NCBI RefSeq assembly: GCF_000687735.1
Contig: NZ_JHXL01000005.1
Location: forward strand, 1-64,000
DNA from: Acholeplasma equifetale ATCC 29724
GTDB lineage: Bacteria; Bacillota_I; Bacilli_A; Acholeplasmatales; Acholeplasmataceae
Direction of reading: 5' to 3'
Length of the DNA stretch: 64,000 nt
Made by a program: the position numbers and the translations under genes. Numbering within the stretch: the first letter of the stretch is position 1; each line of letters starts with the position of its first letter. Shown one piece after another: positions 36,144 to 46,107 of the stretch. The notes beneath the pieces are model-generated. The model saw nothing but the letters and a program-made list of their open reading frames with translations, was not told the DNA's origin and ran no database searches.

Positions 36144-37342
36144 TATTTATCTTGTACGCAAGCAATACCTGGCAATACTTTTCCTTCTAAATATTCAAGT
36201 GAAGCTCCGCCACCTGTTGAGATGTGTGAGAATTTATCTTCAAGATTGAATTTAGCAACTGCTGCTGCTGAATCACCACCACCAACGATTGTAACTGCTT
36301 TACCTTGAAGGTCAGCTAATGCTAATGCAACTTGTTTAGTACCGTTAGCGAATGCATCCATTTCGAATACACCTTGAGGTCCGTTCCATACAACAGTCTT
36401 AGCATCTTTAAGAATTTCTTTGAATCTTTCAACTGTCTTAGGTCCGATATCTAATCCCATTTCATCTTCTGGAATTTCATTGAATTGACGAACGTTAACT
36501 TCAGTATTTGCATCAAATGCTTTACCTGTTAATACGTCAAATCCTAATTCAATCTTGCCATTTGCTTTCTCAAGTAATTCTTTAGCTAAATCAACTTTAT
36601 CCAACTCAACTAATGACTTACCAACTTCATAGCCTAAAGCTTTTAAGAATGTAAATGCCATACCGCCGCCAATTAATACTTTATCAGCAACTTTTAAAAG
36701 GTTAGTAATAACTTCTATCTTATCACTTACTTTAGCACCACCTAAAATTGCTACGAAAGGTCTTTCAGGATTTTCTAAAGCACCACCGATGAAGTTAATT
36801 TCTTTTTCAAGTAATAAACCTGCAACCGCTTCTTTGATATTGGATGAAATACCAACGTTAGAAGCATGTGCTCTATGTGCTGTACCGAAAGCATCGTTAA
36901 TGAATACATCCCCTAATGAAGCCCAGTATTTACCTAATTCAGGATCATTACCAGATTCTTTTTTACCTTCTAAGTCTTCGAATCTAGTATTTTCAAACAT
37001 TAAAACATCCCCAGGTTTTAATGCGTTAATTGCATCTTCTAATTCTTTTCCGCGAGTTTGTCCAACAAAGATAACATCTTTATTGATTAATTCGCCTAAT
37101 CTTTTAGCAACCGGTCTCATTGAGTTAGTTGCTTTATCAGCTTCAGTCTTAATACGACCTAAATGTGAGAATAAAATTGCTTTCCCACCTGCTTTGATAA
37201 CATATTCAATTGTTGGTAAAGCCGCAACAATTCTTGTGTCATCAGTAATATTTCCTTCTTTGTCTAGTGGTACGTTAAAGTCAACACGCACTAAGACTTT
37301 TTTATCTTTTAATTCGATATCTCTTAATGTTTTTTTCGCCAT
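36143..37342 (-). CDS. pgk: phosphoglycerate kinase
   Basis: Glycolytic ATP-generating enzyme, 399 residues. [13 protein letters not shown] at the N-terminus, SHLGRIK, the hinge and ATP site [21 protein letters not shown], and [22 protein letters not shown] at the C-terminus are all present. First gene of the operon pgk-XRE-ptsH-tpiA. AAGGAG precedes the ATG. Confidence 0.98.
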   Translation of the reverse strand: MAKKTLRDIELKDKKVLVRVDFNVPLDKEGNITDDTRIVAALPTIEYVIKAGGKAILFSHLGRIKTEADKATNSMRPVAKRLGELINKDVIFVGQTRGKELEDAINALKPGDVLMFENTRFEDLEGKKESGNDPELGKYWASLGDVFINDAFGTAHRAHASNVGISSNIKEAVAGLLLEKEINFIGGALENPERPFVAILGGAKVSDKIEVITNLLKVADKVLIGGGMAFTFLKALGYEVGKSLVELDKVDLAKELLEKANGKIELGFDVLTGKAFDANTEVNVRQFNEIPEDEMGLDIGPKTVERFKEILKDAKTVVWNGPQGVFEMDAFANGTKQVALALADLQGKAVTIVGGGDSAAAVAKFNLEDKFSHISTGGGASLEYLEGKVLPGIACVQDK

Positions 37343-37382
37343 GTCGAATCTCCTTTTTATGTATAGTTTTTGGTCATTTCCT

Positions 37383-37411
37383 ATTATACCACGAATGATT
37401 TTCAGTTTACA
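37383..37411 (-). promoter_or_regulatory. pgk operon promoter
   Basis: Minus strand: -35 TGTAAA (37406-37411), 17 bases, -10 TATAAT (37383-37388). No cre-like site was seen here, unlike gap. Confidence 0.65.
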
Positions 37412-37435
37412 TATGAATTAATAGTGAAAGTGTAT

Positions 37436-37843
37436 TCATAGTAAACTTTTTTTATATTTATCGATTAAAGATATACTCATAACTAATCTTTCATAGATAT
37501 TTAGACTTAAATTTACCATGATTACATCATCATTATGAAAATGGATGCATATGCTTTCATTCATTTTTTTGATATATCTAATCTCTTTATAATTGATAAA
37601 TATTGTCTCATAATCTTTGTAACTTTTATCATAAATAAAAATATAAAAATCATTTATAAAAAAAGGTATTTTATATTTAAGATTCAACATTTTTCTTACA
37701 CTTTTTATATAACCTTCAAGACTTGATAAATTTTTATGATAAAGTTCTTTAATAATACCTAATGCACTTCTTCCCATTTTTATTTTTCCAGGATAAATAT
37801 AGCCACCGTCGATTTCATTTTTAATATAATTGATTGTTTTCAT
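37436..37843 (-). CDS. ComK-like protein
   Basis: A 135-residue basic protein resembling the ComK competence-regulator family. The order of elements fits: an N-terminal segment YIYPGKIKMGRSALG, SSLEGYIKSVRKML (ComK has SSYAGRK), KYKIPFFINDFYIFIY (ComK KPPIMVD..IFLFPT) and a last strand-helix part with FHNDDVIMVNLS. It is shorter than Bacillus ComK (192) and lacks the acidic C-terminal tail targeted by MecA. The assignment is by eye and tentative. No competence genes lie in the window. It is divergent from the next gene. Confidence 0.55.
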   Translation of the reverse strand: MKTINYIKNEIDGGYIYPGKIKMGRSALGIIKELYHKNLSSLEGYIKSVRKMLNLKYKIPFFINDFYIFIYDKSYKDYETIFINYKEIRYIKKMNESICIHFHNDDVIMVNLSLNIYERLVMSISLIDKYKKSLL

Positions 37844-37900
37844 ACTCTTATTTTATAGTGTTATAATAAATAAGAGAATACAACAAAGAAGGTATTGCAT

Positions 37901-38599
37901 ATGTTCCTTAAAAATGAATATTTAGAATCTATTAAAGATAAAAAAATAAAAATTTTATATGAAATAGTTTCAAATCATTTAAATTATGTTAGAAAATTAG
38001 ATACTGTTGATAGCTTAAATATATATATAAAAGATATTTTAAGTTTCATTAATGGCTATACGCCTAAGGATAAAAAATTTAAACAACTTAGAAAATATTT
38101 TTTATATGCACCTTTGAACTTAGATTTTTTATATCAATATACAAAAATAAAAATTGAATATTTAGAAAATCCCAAACTAAGACGTTTAGATGATTTAATG
38201 ATTTATTTTGAAAAACAATCTTTATTTGGTATGCTACTTTTTATCACAGATCCAAAAGCACAAATCCATTTAGAACCTATCTTATTGCTATCTAAAATTG
38301 ATAAAATCTATGAAACACTTTTACATTTAAATGAGCTTAAACAAACTAACCAAATCCATTTACCTATCCAATTGATTGAAGATTATGGATTAGAGATTGT
38401 ATTAGATAAAAATGTTTATTTGATGAATGATCGTTTCTTTGGTGTTTGGAATTTATTTTATATTAAACTTAATCAACTCTTAGAGTCTTTAAAACCAAAA
38501 ATGATTTTATTTGATGATTTACATCAAGAATTAATATTTAATTATTTATCCATTCGAAAAGATGATCTTAACCATTTTCAAAAGACATTAAAAAAATGA
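37901..38599 (+). CDS. protein of unknown function
   Basis: A 232-residue, mostly helical, Lys- and Leu-rich protein with no signal peptide. AAGAAGG precedes the ATG (an upstream TTG is less likely), and TATAAT at 37862-37867 fits a promoter. Part of it (about 75-120: a tyrosine-rich helix, then LRRLDDLMIYFEKQ, then FGMLLFI) vaguely resembles the squalene/phytoene synthase helix that reads YxTFxxLxxYCxxVAGxVG, but the DDxxD metal motifs of that family are not seen. Ends in TGA. Function unknown. Confidence 0.7.
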   Translation: MFLKNEYLESIKDKKIKILYEIVSNHLNYVRKLDTVDSLNIYIKDILSFINGYTPKDKKFKQLRKYFLYAPLNLDFLYQYTKIKIEYLENPKLRRLDDLMIYFEKQSLFGMLLFITDPKAQIHLEPILLLSKIDKIYETLLHLNELKQTNQIHLPIQLIEDYGLEIVLDKNVYLMNDRFFGVWNLFYIKLNQLLESLKPKMILFDDLHQELIFNYLSIRKDDLNHFQKTLKK

Positions 38600-38615
38600 T
38601 GCATAATGCATCATT
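38594..38615. terminator. bidirectional terminator between the unknown gene and sufB
   Basis: AATGATGCAT / ATGCATCATT stem with As and Ts on both flanks; convergent genes on each side. Confidence 0.8.
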
Positions 38616-38623
38616 TTATTTTT

Positions 38624-40033
38624 TTATCCTAATGAACCTTCCATTTCAAGTTTAATGAGTTGGTTTAATTCGACTGCATATTCCATTGGTAACTCTTTAG
38701 CAAATGGTTCAATGAATCCCATAACAATCATTTCTGTTGCTTCTTCTTCAGTTAAACCACGGCTCATTAAATAGAATAGTTGTTCTTCTGAAATTTTTGA
38801 AACTGTTGCTTCATGTTGTAAGAAGACATCACTATTTTTAATCACGTTTGTAGGGATTGTATCTGATGTTGAAATACCGTCAAGTAAAATTGTATCACAT
38901 TCAATATTTGCTCTTGAACCTTTAGCATTTTTACCAAAGACAACTTTACCACGATAATTGACCTTTCCACCACCACGAGCAATCGACTTAGATACAATGC
39001 TTGAAGTTGTATTAGGTGCAACGTGAATCATTCTAGCACCTGCGTCTTGCCATTGATTTTTACCAGCAAATGCAATACTAATTGTTGTACCTTTTGCATG
39101 TTCTCCTAATAAAATACATGATGGATATTTCATATTGACATTAGAACCAATGTTACCATCAATCCATTCCATATGTCCGTTTTCATAAACATGTGCACGT
39201 TTGGTTACTAAGTTTAAAACATTATTACTCCAGTTTTGAATTGTGGTATAACGACATGTTGCATCCTTTTTAACAATAACTTCAACGATTGCAGCATGTA
39301 ATGAATCTTTTGAATAAACTGGTGCTGTACATCCTTCAACATAATTCACATACGCACCTTCATCAACAATGATTAATGTTCTTTCAAATTGTCCTGCTTG
39401 TTCTGAGTTAATTCTAAAATAACTTTGAAGTGGTTTTGTAACTTTAACACCTTTTGGAACATAAATAAATGATCCACCACTCCATACAGCACTATTTAAT
39501 GCAGCATATTTGTTGTCATTCATTGGAACGACAGTTCCAAAATACTCTTTAAATAACTCTGGATATTTTTTTAATGCTGTATCTGTGTCACAATAAATAA
39601 CACCTAATTTTTCTAATTCTTCGCTGTTTGCATGATAAACAACTTCTGATTCAAATTGGCTTGAAACACCTGCTAAATATTTGCGTTCTGCTTCAGGAAT
39701 ACCTAAACGTTCAAAAGTTTTTTTAATTTCAACAGGTACTTCATCCCATGAGTTTGTTGTTCTTTCACTGGATTTAATATAATAAGTGATTTCATCAAAA
39801 TTAATAAAACTTAAGTCTGGTCCCCATGATGGATTTGGAATGTTCATGAAATTTTCATAAGCCTTAACTCTAAATTCAGTCATCCATGATGGTTCATTTT
39901 TAATTTTTGAGATTTCTCTAACAATATTTTCATTAATACCTTTACCTGTATCATAAACAGGTTTTGAAGGTGTGATAAATCCATATTGATACTCACCAAC
40001 AATCTCATTTACTTTTTTCTTTGTATCATCCAT
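38624..40033 (-). CDS. sufB: Fe-S cluster assembly protein SufB
   Basis: Scaffold component of the SufBCD complex. 469 residues, strongly conserved: [44 protein letters not shown] (cluster-binding region), [19 protein letters not shown] and the C-terminal [13 protein letters not shown]. Last gene of sufCDSUB. It overlaps sufU by 8 bases; AAAAGGAG lies inside the sufU end. Confidence 0.97.
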   Translation of the reverse strand: MDDTKKKVNEIVGEYQYGFITPSKPVYDTGKGINENIVREISKIKNEPSWMTEFRVKAYENFMNIPNPSWGPDLSFINFDEITYYIKSSERTTNSWDEVPVEIKKTFERLGIPEAERKYLAGVSSQFESEVVYHANSEELEKLGVIYCDTDTALKKYPELFKEYFGTVVPMNDNKYAALNSAVWSGGSFIYVPKGVKVTKPLQSYFRINSEQAGQFERTLIIVDEGAYVNYVEGCTAPVYSKDSLHAAIVEVIVKKDATCRYTTIQNWSNNVLNLVTKRAHVYENGHMEWIDGNIGSNVNMKYPSCILLGEHAKGTTISIAFAGKNQWQDAGARMIHVAPNTTSSIVSKSIARGGGKVNYRGKVVFGKNAKGSRANIECDTILLDGISTSDTIPTNVIKNSDVFLQHEATVSKISEEQLFYLMSRGLTEEEATEMIVMGFIEPFAKELPMEYAVELNQLIKLEMEGSLG

Positions 40034-40472
40034 GGGTAATCTCCTTTTTCTTTTCTAGTAAACCTTGTTCATAAGCTTTCCATGCTAATGTTGCGCATTT
40101 AACACGTGCAGGAAAATCATGAACGGTTTCATATGCTTTAGCATCCATAACTAATTTTTTATCATCATAAGGTTCTCCCTTAATTAATTCATAAAACTGA
40201 TGGATTGCCTCTAATCCTTCTTCAATGGTTTTTCCAACAAGTGTAATTGATGCAACACTTGCTGATGAACAGCATATACTACAACCTACACCCTCATGAC
40301 GTACATCTTTAATCATGCCATCTTCAATGTAAAGTTGTACAACCATTTCATCACCACAAGTTGGGTTATTTAAATGGACTATCAAGTACTGATCATTTTT
40401 TACTAATCCACGATATTTAGGATTTTTATAATGATCCATAATTACTTGTCTGTATAAATTCTTTAAGTCCAT
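40026..40472 (-). CDS. sufU: SufU-type sulfur transfer protein
   Basis: Zinc-dependent partner that accepts sulfur from SufS. Three metal-binding Cys are seen: NNPTCGDEM (with the invariant Asp), [11 protein letters not shown], and RVKCATLAW. The protein is IscU-like but its neighbours and the SufU-type spacing between motifs point to SufU. The start is the ATG after AAAGGA, five codons below a TTG. Ends in TGA. Confidence 0.95.
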   Translation of the reverse strand: MDLKNLYRQVIMDHYKNPKYRGLVKNDQYLIVHLNNPTCGDEMVVQLYIEDGMIKDVRHEGVGCSICCSSASVASITLVGKTIEEGLEAIHQFYELIKGEPYDDKKLVMDAKAYETVHDFPARVKCATLAWKAYEQGLLEKKKEITHG

Positions 40473-40483
40473 AGTTTTTCCTT

Positions 40484-41686
40484 TCAAAAATTCATAAAGA
40501 AATTTCTTGTTTCAATTAATGCATGAACCAACTTATCACAATCTTCTTTTGTATTATATATACCAACAGATGCGCGGATTGTTGAATTGACATTTAAATA
40601 TTTCATTGTCAGTTGGTTACAATGATGTCCAGCACGTACTGCGATACTATGTTGATCTAAGAAACTTGCAACATCATGTGGATGAACACCATCAATATTT
40701 AAAGTAACTAATGTTGATGGGTATTTTTTATTATAAATCGTAATACCTTCAACATTTTCTAATTTTTCTAAAATATAATTTCTTAATTCTAATTCATGTT
40801 GATAAGATTTTTTTTGTCCAATTTTTTCAATAAACTCAATTGCACCAACTAATCCGATTGCCTCTGCAATAGGTGGTGTTCCTGCTTCAAATTTATATGG
40901 CGGACGTTTATATGTATTTTTTGATTCTAAACTAACTTTATCAATCATTTCCCCACCATATTCAGCAGGATTTAATTTTTCTAATAATTCATATTTACCA
41001 TATAACACACCAATACCATTAGGTCCATACATTTTATGACCTGAAAAAGCTAGGAAATCGACATCTAACTTTTTAACATCGATTTTAACGTGTGCAATAC
41101 TTTGAGCTGCATCAACAATGATATATGCTCCAACACGATGAGCTAGTTTAGCCATTTCTTTAATTGGTGCCATATAACCTAATACGTTTGATATATGATT
41201 TGTTATAACCAATTTTGTTTTGTTTGATAAAACTTTCTTAAAATTAGGTAAGGTAATTAAGCCATCTTCAAGTGGAATAAACTTTACTTTTAAGTTCTTT
41301 TTTAGAGCTAATCTAAGCCAAGGTAAAAGGTTTGAATGATGTTCTAATTCAGAAACAATAATTTCATCACCTTCAGAAACTAAATCTTCAATACCATAGC
41401 TTAGCATGTTTAATGCATGTGTTGTTGATTTGGTAAAAATGATTTCGCTTTGATCTGCTTTAATAAACTCTGCAACTTTTAATCTTGCATTTTCATAAAG
41501 TTCAGTCGATTCATGTGCTAATTGATAGACACCACGATGCACATTTGAACCATTATAAAGTAAATAATCGCTCATTAATTTGACTGATTTTTTATGTTTT
41601 AAACTTGATGCTGCAGAATCAAAAAAACTTAACTTAGGATTTTTTTTAAATACTGGAAATTGGCTTTTAATTTTACTTACGTCCAT
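40484..41686 (-). CDS. sufS: cysteine desulfurase SufS
   Basis: PLP enzyme releasing sulfur from cysteine. 400 residues with NVHRGVYQLAHEST, LEHHSNLLPW, VDAAQSIAHV, the PLP lysine in FSGHKMYGPNGIGVLYG, and the active Cys in RAGHHCNQ. Class II (SufS) by the compact Cys loop. Between sufD and sufU. Confidence 0.97.
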   Translation of the reverse strand: MDVSKIKSQFPVFKKNPKLSFFDSAASSLKHKKSVKLMSDYLLYNGSNVHRGVYQLAHESTELYENARLKVAEFIKADQSEIIFTKSTTHALNMLSYGIEDLVSEGDEIIVSELEHHSNLLPWLRLALKKNLKVKFIPLEDGLITLPNFKKVLSNKTKLVITNHISNVLGYMAPIKEMAKLAHRVGAYIIVDAAQSIAHVKIDVKKLDVDFLAFSGHKMYGPNGIGVLYGKYELLEKLNPAEYGGEMIDKVSLESKNTYKRPPYKFEAGTPPIAEAIGLVGAIEFIEKIGQKKSYQHELELRNYILEKLENVEGITIYNKKYPSTLVTLNIDGVHPHDVASFLDQHSIAVRAGHHCNQLTMKYLNVNSTIRASVGIYNTKEDCDKLVHALIETRNFFMNF

Positions 41687-41690
41687 CTTA

Positions 41691-42554
41691 TCAAATTCTT
41701 TCGTCTATTATTTTTTCTACGTGTTCTTTAATTAACGCATCATCAATTTCATCTAATACCGGTCTTAAGAAACCATAAATAATGAGTTTTTGAGCTTCAA
41801 CTTCTGGTAACCCACGACTCATTAAATAATATAAAACTTCTTCTTCAATTTTACCTACAGTTGCAGCATGTCCAGCTGTTACATCAAACTCATCAATAAT
41901 TAAAATTGGATTAACATCAATTTGAGCTTTATCCGAAGTAATAATACCTCTTAATGTTTGGAATGCACTTGAACCCTTCATGCCTTGATTAATTTCACCA
42001 ACACCATTGAGTTTAACAATGCCTTCACCTGATGCAATACCAATATTTGTCATATCAGCAAATGTATTCGGTGCATGATGAATCATATGAACATCTAAAA
42101 CTTGGTTGTTGTTTAAAGCTGAGACAGTAATTGTTCTAACTTTTAAATTTGCACCACGACCGAGTAGATCTAAATGTACTTTAGCCGTTAATTTGTTACT
42201 TATAAAGCTTCCGATAAATTCAATATTTGAATCATTATAAGCATTCCCTTTAAAGTTTAATACACCTTCATGTGCAACATCAGCAATAAATAAAAACTTA
42301 ACGTTTGTATTGTTAAATGTATTCAATACGATGTTGTAGTTAGCCTCTGTTTTAAGAGCATCTTGAATTTCAAATATAATTTTTACAATTGCGTTGTTTT
42401 CAACATTAATTGTAAGATTTTCAGTGGATCGATCGATGAGTTTTATGGTTAAAGTATCATCTAATACTGTATTTTTTAAAACTGTAATGGTTGATGCATC
42501 AATCTTTACCCCATCAATATTTGAGGTTTTTTGATTAACTACAATTTGATTCAT
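41691..42554 (-). CDS. sufD: Fe-S cluster assembly protein SufD, short form
   Basis: Beta-helix scaffold partner of SufB and SufC. The C-terminal part has ADMTNIGIASGEGIVKLNGV, ITSDKAQIDVNPILII and LYYLMSRGLPEVEAQ. At 287 residues it is much shorter than usual (about 420), mainly at the N-terminus. The shared end with SufB and the operon place make the call secure. Overlaps sufC by 4 bases. Confidence 0.93.
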   Translation of the reverse strand: MNQIVVNQKTSNIDGVKIDASTITVLKNTVLDDTLTIKLIDRSTENLTINVENNAIVKIIFEIQDALKTEANYNIVLNTFNNTNVKFLFIADVAHEGVLNFKGNAYNDSNIEFIGSFISNKLTAKVHLDLLGRGANLKVRTITVSALNNNQVLDVHMIHHAPNTFADMTNIGIASGEGIVKLNGVGEINQGMKGSSAFQTLRGIITSDKAQIDVNPILIIDEFDVTAGHAATVGKIEEEVLYYLMSRGLPEVEAQKLIIYGFLRPVLDEIDDALIKEHVEKIIDERI

Positions 42555-43321
42555 TCTAAACTACCATCTTCAAAATCGATACCTAACTCATCTTTAATCC
42601 ATTCATAACCATTTTGATCGATTTTCTTAATTAATTCTTCGCCACCTGTTAATACGATACGTCCATCAATCATAATATGAACGTGTGTTGGCTTAATATA
42701 ATCTAAAATTCTTTGATAGTGTGTAATAAGTATGCAACCAAAATCAGGAGAAACCATATCACTAACGTTTTCTCCGACAATTCTTAATGCATCGATATCT
42801 AATCCTGAGTCAATTTCATCTAATATAGCAAATTTAGGTTTTAATGTTTTAAGTTGTAAAATTTCATTACGTTTACGTTCACCACCAGAAAAGCCTTCAT
42901 TTAAATAGCGATGTGGCAAATCTTCTCTCATTTTTAAATCTTGTGCATTTTTTTCATATTGCATAATAAATTCAATTAAAGGAATTTCTTCACCACGAAC
43001 TGCACGTAAAGCACTACGCATAAAATCTGAGTTTGTTACACCTGAAACTTCTTGTGGATATTGCATCGCTAAGAATAATCCCGCTCTTGCACGTTCATCG
43101 ACCTCTAACTCTAATAGGTTTTCATCATCTAACATTGCAGAACCATCAGTTACTTCATACTTAGGATGTCCCATCAATGCAGAAGCCAAAGTTGATTTAC
43201 CTGTACCATTTGGACCCATAATTGCGTGTACTTCTCCTGATTTAACTACAAGATTCACACCTTTTAAGATCTCTTTATTCTCGATTGATACATGTAAATT
43301 CTCAATTTTCAATGTTGACAT
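42551..43321 (-). CDS. sufC: Fe-S assembly ATPase SufC
   Basis: Non-transporter ABC ATPase that drives the SufBD scaffold. Walker A GPNGTGKSTLA (about 36-46), the signature LNEGFSGGERKRNEI, Walker B KFAILDEIDSGLDIDA, and the His switch LITHYQRIL. 256 residues. First gene of the operon; GAAGGAG lies before the ATG and a -10 TATAAT upstream. Confidence 0.97.
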   Translation of the reverse strand: MSTLKIENLHVSIENKEILKGVNLVVKSGEVHAIMGPNGTGKSTLASALMGHPKYEVTDGSAMLDDENLLELEVDERARAGLFLAMQYPQEVSGVTNSDFMRSALRAVRGEEIPLIEFIMQYEKNAQDLKMREDLPHRYLNEGFSGGERKRNEILQLKTLKPKFAILDEIDSGLDIDALRIVGENVSDMVSPDFGCILITHYQRILDYIKPTHVHIMIDGRIVLTGGEELIKKIDQNGYEWIKDELGIDFEDGSLE

Positions 43322-43452
43322 ATATAATCTCCTTCTACAAAAATAATTATTTCCTAATGTATTATAACACTTATTAATATTTAATTCTAAATATTAGGTT
43401 TGAAGGCTTAAAAAATGTTATATAAAAGATATTTCATTTCTAAAAAAATAAA

Positions 43453-43472
43453 AAACCCTTAGAAAAGGGTTT
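43453..43472 (-). terminator. terminator of the opp/surface-protein run
   Basis: AAACCCTT / AAGGGTTT stem followed on the minus strand by Ts, 2 bases after the LRR gene. Confidence 0.88.
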
Positions 43473-43474
43473 AA

Positions 43475-45583
43475 TTATTCGTTTTGAAAAATAATTGGTC
43501 GATTATCAGGATTAAAGTCTTCATTCCAACCTTCTGGAATTTTTTCACCAATAATATAAATTGTTAATTTAGGTGTATTTAAAAAGACTTGAAGTCCCAT
43601 TCGATTAACTGATTCATAAAGTGTGATTTTTTCTAAATGTTCATTAAGTCCAAATGCAAAATTACCAATATTAAGAACCGTTTTAGGAAGATAAACTTCT
43701 TTTAATGCTGATCCACTAAATGCGTAATCGCCAATAACTGTTACTGTATCTTTAAAGTCAAATGCTTTTAATTGACTTGTTCCATAAAAAGCATAATTAC
43801 CAATTGATTGAAGATTTCCTTCATAATATATGCTTTCTAAACTTGATGCAAATCTAAAAGCGTCATATTCAATTTTTGTAATTTCACCCAAAATATGAAC
43901 TTCTTTTAAATCTCTCGCTTGATTAAACAATCCTACGTTAATTGATGTAATTAAGCTTGGAATTGTAATAGATTCTAAGTTTTTAACATCTTGGAAAACA
44001 CGTGCACCAAGATAATTTAATGTTTCTGGTAATTCAATTCCCATTAAGCTTGTATTTTCAAATGCACTTGTTTCTATCGATTCTAATCCTAAAGGTAATT
44101 GAATATATTTTAAGTTTGTCATTCCTTTAAAAGCACTATGACCGATTTTTTTAACCTGTTCTGGAATTATAATTTTTTCTATGGATGATGAATTAAAAAG
44201 TAAATATGGGCTTATTTCAGTTAAATTTTGTGGCAATTGAATTTCTTTTAACTTAATTAAATTGCGAAATGCACTTTCACCTATCGTATTGATGTCATCA
44301 TGTAAAGTTAAACTTTCTAAGCTTCTTGAATCAAAAAACGCATTTGCACCAATGGATTTAATATGTTCCGGTATAGTGAATGACACCAAACCCGTTCTCT
44401 CAAATGTTTGATTTGGAATATAATCGATATTTTTTGAAAATTTCACACTTTGAAGTTTTGAATTTTCAAAAAATACACCACGACCTAAATAAGTCACGGA
44501 ATCTGGCATCTCAAAATGTGTTATTGCATGATTTTGACCAAATGCAAATGCTCCAATATATTTCAATGTATTTGGTAATGTAAAATCTTTTAAGTTTCTT
44601 GCACCATAAAAAGCATAACTATCAATACCTTCCAAAGTATCTGGTAGATCAATTGATTTTAATGATACGTTATATGCAAAAGTATATTGGGGCAAAACAT
44701 CTAATTTAGGCAGAATGATTTTTTCTAGTGATTCTGCTTGATAAAATACCCCTTGGCCTAATTTAACATGTTCTGTTAAAATGACTTCTTTTAAATTTTT
44801 ACTGTAAGAAAACGCATAATCTCCAATATATTCAATATGATCTCCAACAACTACCTTTTCAACACTAGAACTACGAAAGGCATAAGGTGCTATACCTTTA
44901 ACATTTTTATTATTTAAAACTTTGGGGATTTCAACGTATGATTCGTTACTTCGATAATCAACAATCCATACACCATCTAAATAATCTTCTACACGATATT
45001 TTACATCTTCAACTGGAATAAAATATACCATGATGGATGCAAGTGTTAAAAATAACCCTGAAAATACCATTTTTAAATGACTTTTATTTCTGTTAATTAT
45101 TAAGAATATAATTCCTGCACCAAAGATGAAAAATCCTATGACCATTAACGCATTTAAAGGTAAATATGTCACACCTCTTAAATAAGGAATGACTGCAGAT
45201 AAGGGTAAAAAGATAAATATCGAACCAAAAAACATCATTAAATTAATTATATTTGCATAACCAATTTTGTACCAATATTTATTAAGTTTAAAGCTTGATG
45301 TAATTAAAAGAATTATACCTGCAACAAATAATCCTACCCATGATAAGTTTTTTAAACTTGTGTATATTAATACAATCAAACTAAAAAGGATGGTTGGAAC
45401 CACCACCTTGAAATCAAGGTGTGTTTCTCTCACCTTAATTTTAGATTGTAAATGTCCTTCTTCCATCCCTTTTTTATAGCATTCTAAAGCTTTTTTATAA
45501 TCTCGTTTGACACCTATTCCAACTTCATAGATGACACCATTTGAGTAATGAATATTATCGCCATATAAGATTTTTTGATCCAT
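43475..45583 (-). CDS. Sel1 / five-TM / BspA-like LRR surface protein
   Basis: A 702-residue membrane protein with an unusual order. Residues 10-50 read as one Sel1-type repeat (GIGVKRDYKKALECYKKGM). Then come five membrane helices (about 58-76, 80-98, 108-135, 143-163, 170-188). From about 205 to the end are about 20 BspA/LRR_5 repeats, each with a core such as IGDYAF or IGANAF. Positive loops lie on the inner side, so the repeats are predicted outside. There is no signal peptide. LRR_5 proteins bind host ligands in Treponema, Tannerella and Trichomonas. The start is the second Met, after GAGGTGA. Confidence 0.82.
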   Translation of the reverse strand: MDQKILYGDNIHYSNGVIYEVGIGVKRDYKKALECYKKGMEEGHLQSKIKVRETHLDFKVVVPTILFSLIVLIYTSLKNLSWVGLFVAGIILLITSSFKLNKYWYKIGYANIINLMMFFGSIFIFLPLSAVIPYLRGVTYLPLNALMVIGFFIFGAGIIFLIINRNKSHLKMVFSGLFLTLASIMVYFIPVEDVKYRVEDYLDGVWIVDYRSNESYVEIPKVLNNKNVKGIAPYAFRSSSVEKVVVGDHIEYIGDYAFSYSKNLKEVILTEHVKLGQGVFYQAESLEKIILPKLDVLPQYTFAYNVSLKSIDLPDTLEGIDSYAFYGARNLKDFTLPNTLKYIGAFAFGQNHAITHFEMPDSVTYLGRGVFFENSKLQSVKFSKNIDYIPNQTFERTGLVSFTIPEHIKSIGANAFFDSRSLESLTLHDDINTIGESAFRNLIKLKEIQLPQNLTEISPYLLFNSSSIEKIIIPEQVKKIGHSAFKGMTNLKYIQLPLGLESIETSAFENTSLMGIELPETLNYLGARVFQDVKNLESITIPSLITSINVGLFNQARDLKEVHILGEITKIEYDAFRFASSLESIYYEGNLQSIGNYAFYGTSQLKAFDFKDTVTVIGDYAFSGSALKEVYLPKTVLNIGNFAFGLNEHLEKITLYESVNRMGLQVFLNTPKLTIYIIGEKIPEGWNEDFNPDNRPIIFQNE

Positions 45584-45596
45584 CACGTCACCTCAA

Positions 45597-46097
45597 TTAT
45601 TTTTTTAATAGAATAAGTGTTATTAACGCAACAATAAATATAATTAGTGTTGTGATCCAACAAACGATAAGATAATACTTTGGAATTTGATTTTGTTTAA
45701 CCTTTTGTGTGTACGTATAATAATCTTCTTTTGGTCTTTTACCAACGATCATTAACGCAAACGTCTTTGTTCCATGTATTAATGGCGATAAAATATTTAA
45801 ATTATAAACACTTAACATCCAAGCTAATGCCAACCACAACGCAAATACTAACCATAATGCATCTCCTATTGCCATTAAAGATGTAAAATCGTCTTGCCAT
45901 GCTAATCCAAAAAAGAATAACATTAAAGAAATTGATGTGCAAACCAATACACTAATCAATACTTTCTTAATAAATCTTTTACGCTTTATTTTTTTAGGAT
46001 CGATAACCTTTGAATCATCTTTTTTAATTGGGCTTGAATTAACGCTATCATCAATTAAAAAATCTTCTGGTTTCGGTTGTTGATTAATATCTTTCAT
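45597..46097 (-). CDS. membrane protein of unknown function (DUF3899-like)
   Basis: A 166-residue protein with a charged N-terminal tail (1-43) and about three or four membrane helices. The middle, with a GDALW stretch, helix and a following KTF segment ending in YYTYTQKVK, vaguely resembles DUF3899 proteins of Firmicutes and Mollicutes. It stands 10 bases from each neighbour in the surface-protein run. GAGGT precedes the ATG. Function unknown. Confidence 0.65.
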   Translation of the reverse strand: MKDINQQPKPEDFLIDDSVNSSPIKKDDSKVIDPKKIKRKRFIKKVLISVLVCTSISLMLFFFGLAWQDDFTSLMAIGDALWLVFALWLALAWMLSVYNLNILSPLIHGTKTFALMIVGKRPKEDYYTYTQKVKQNQIPKYYLIVCWITTLIIFIVALITLILLKK

Positions 46098-46107
46098 AGT
46101 ACCTCGA

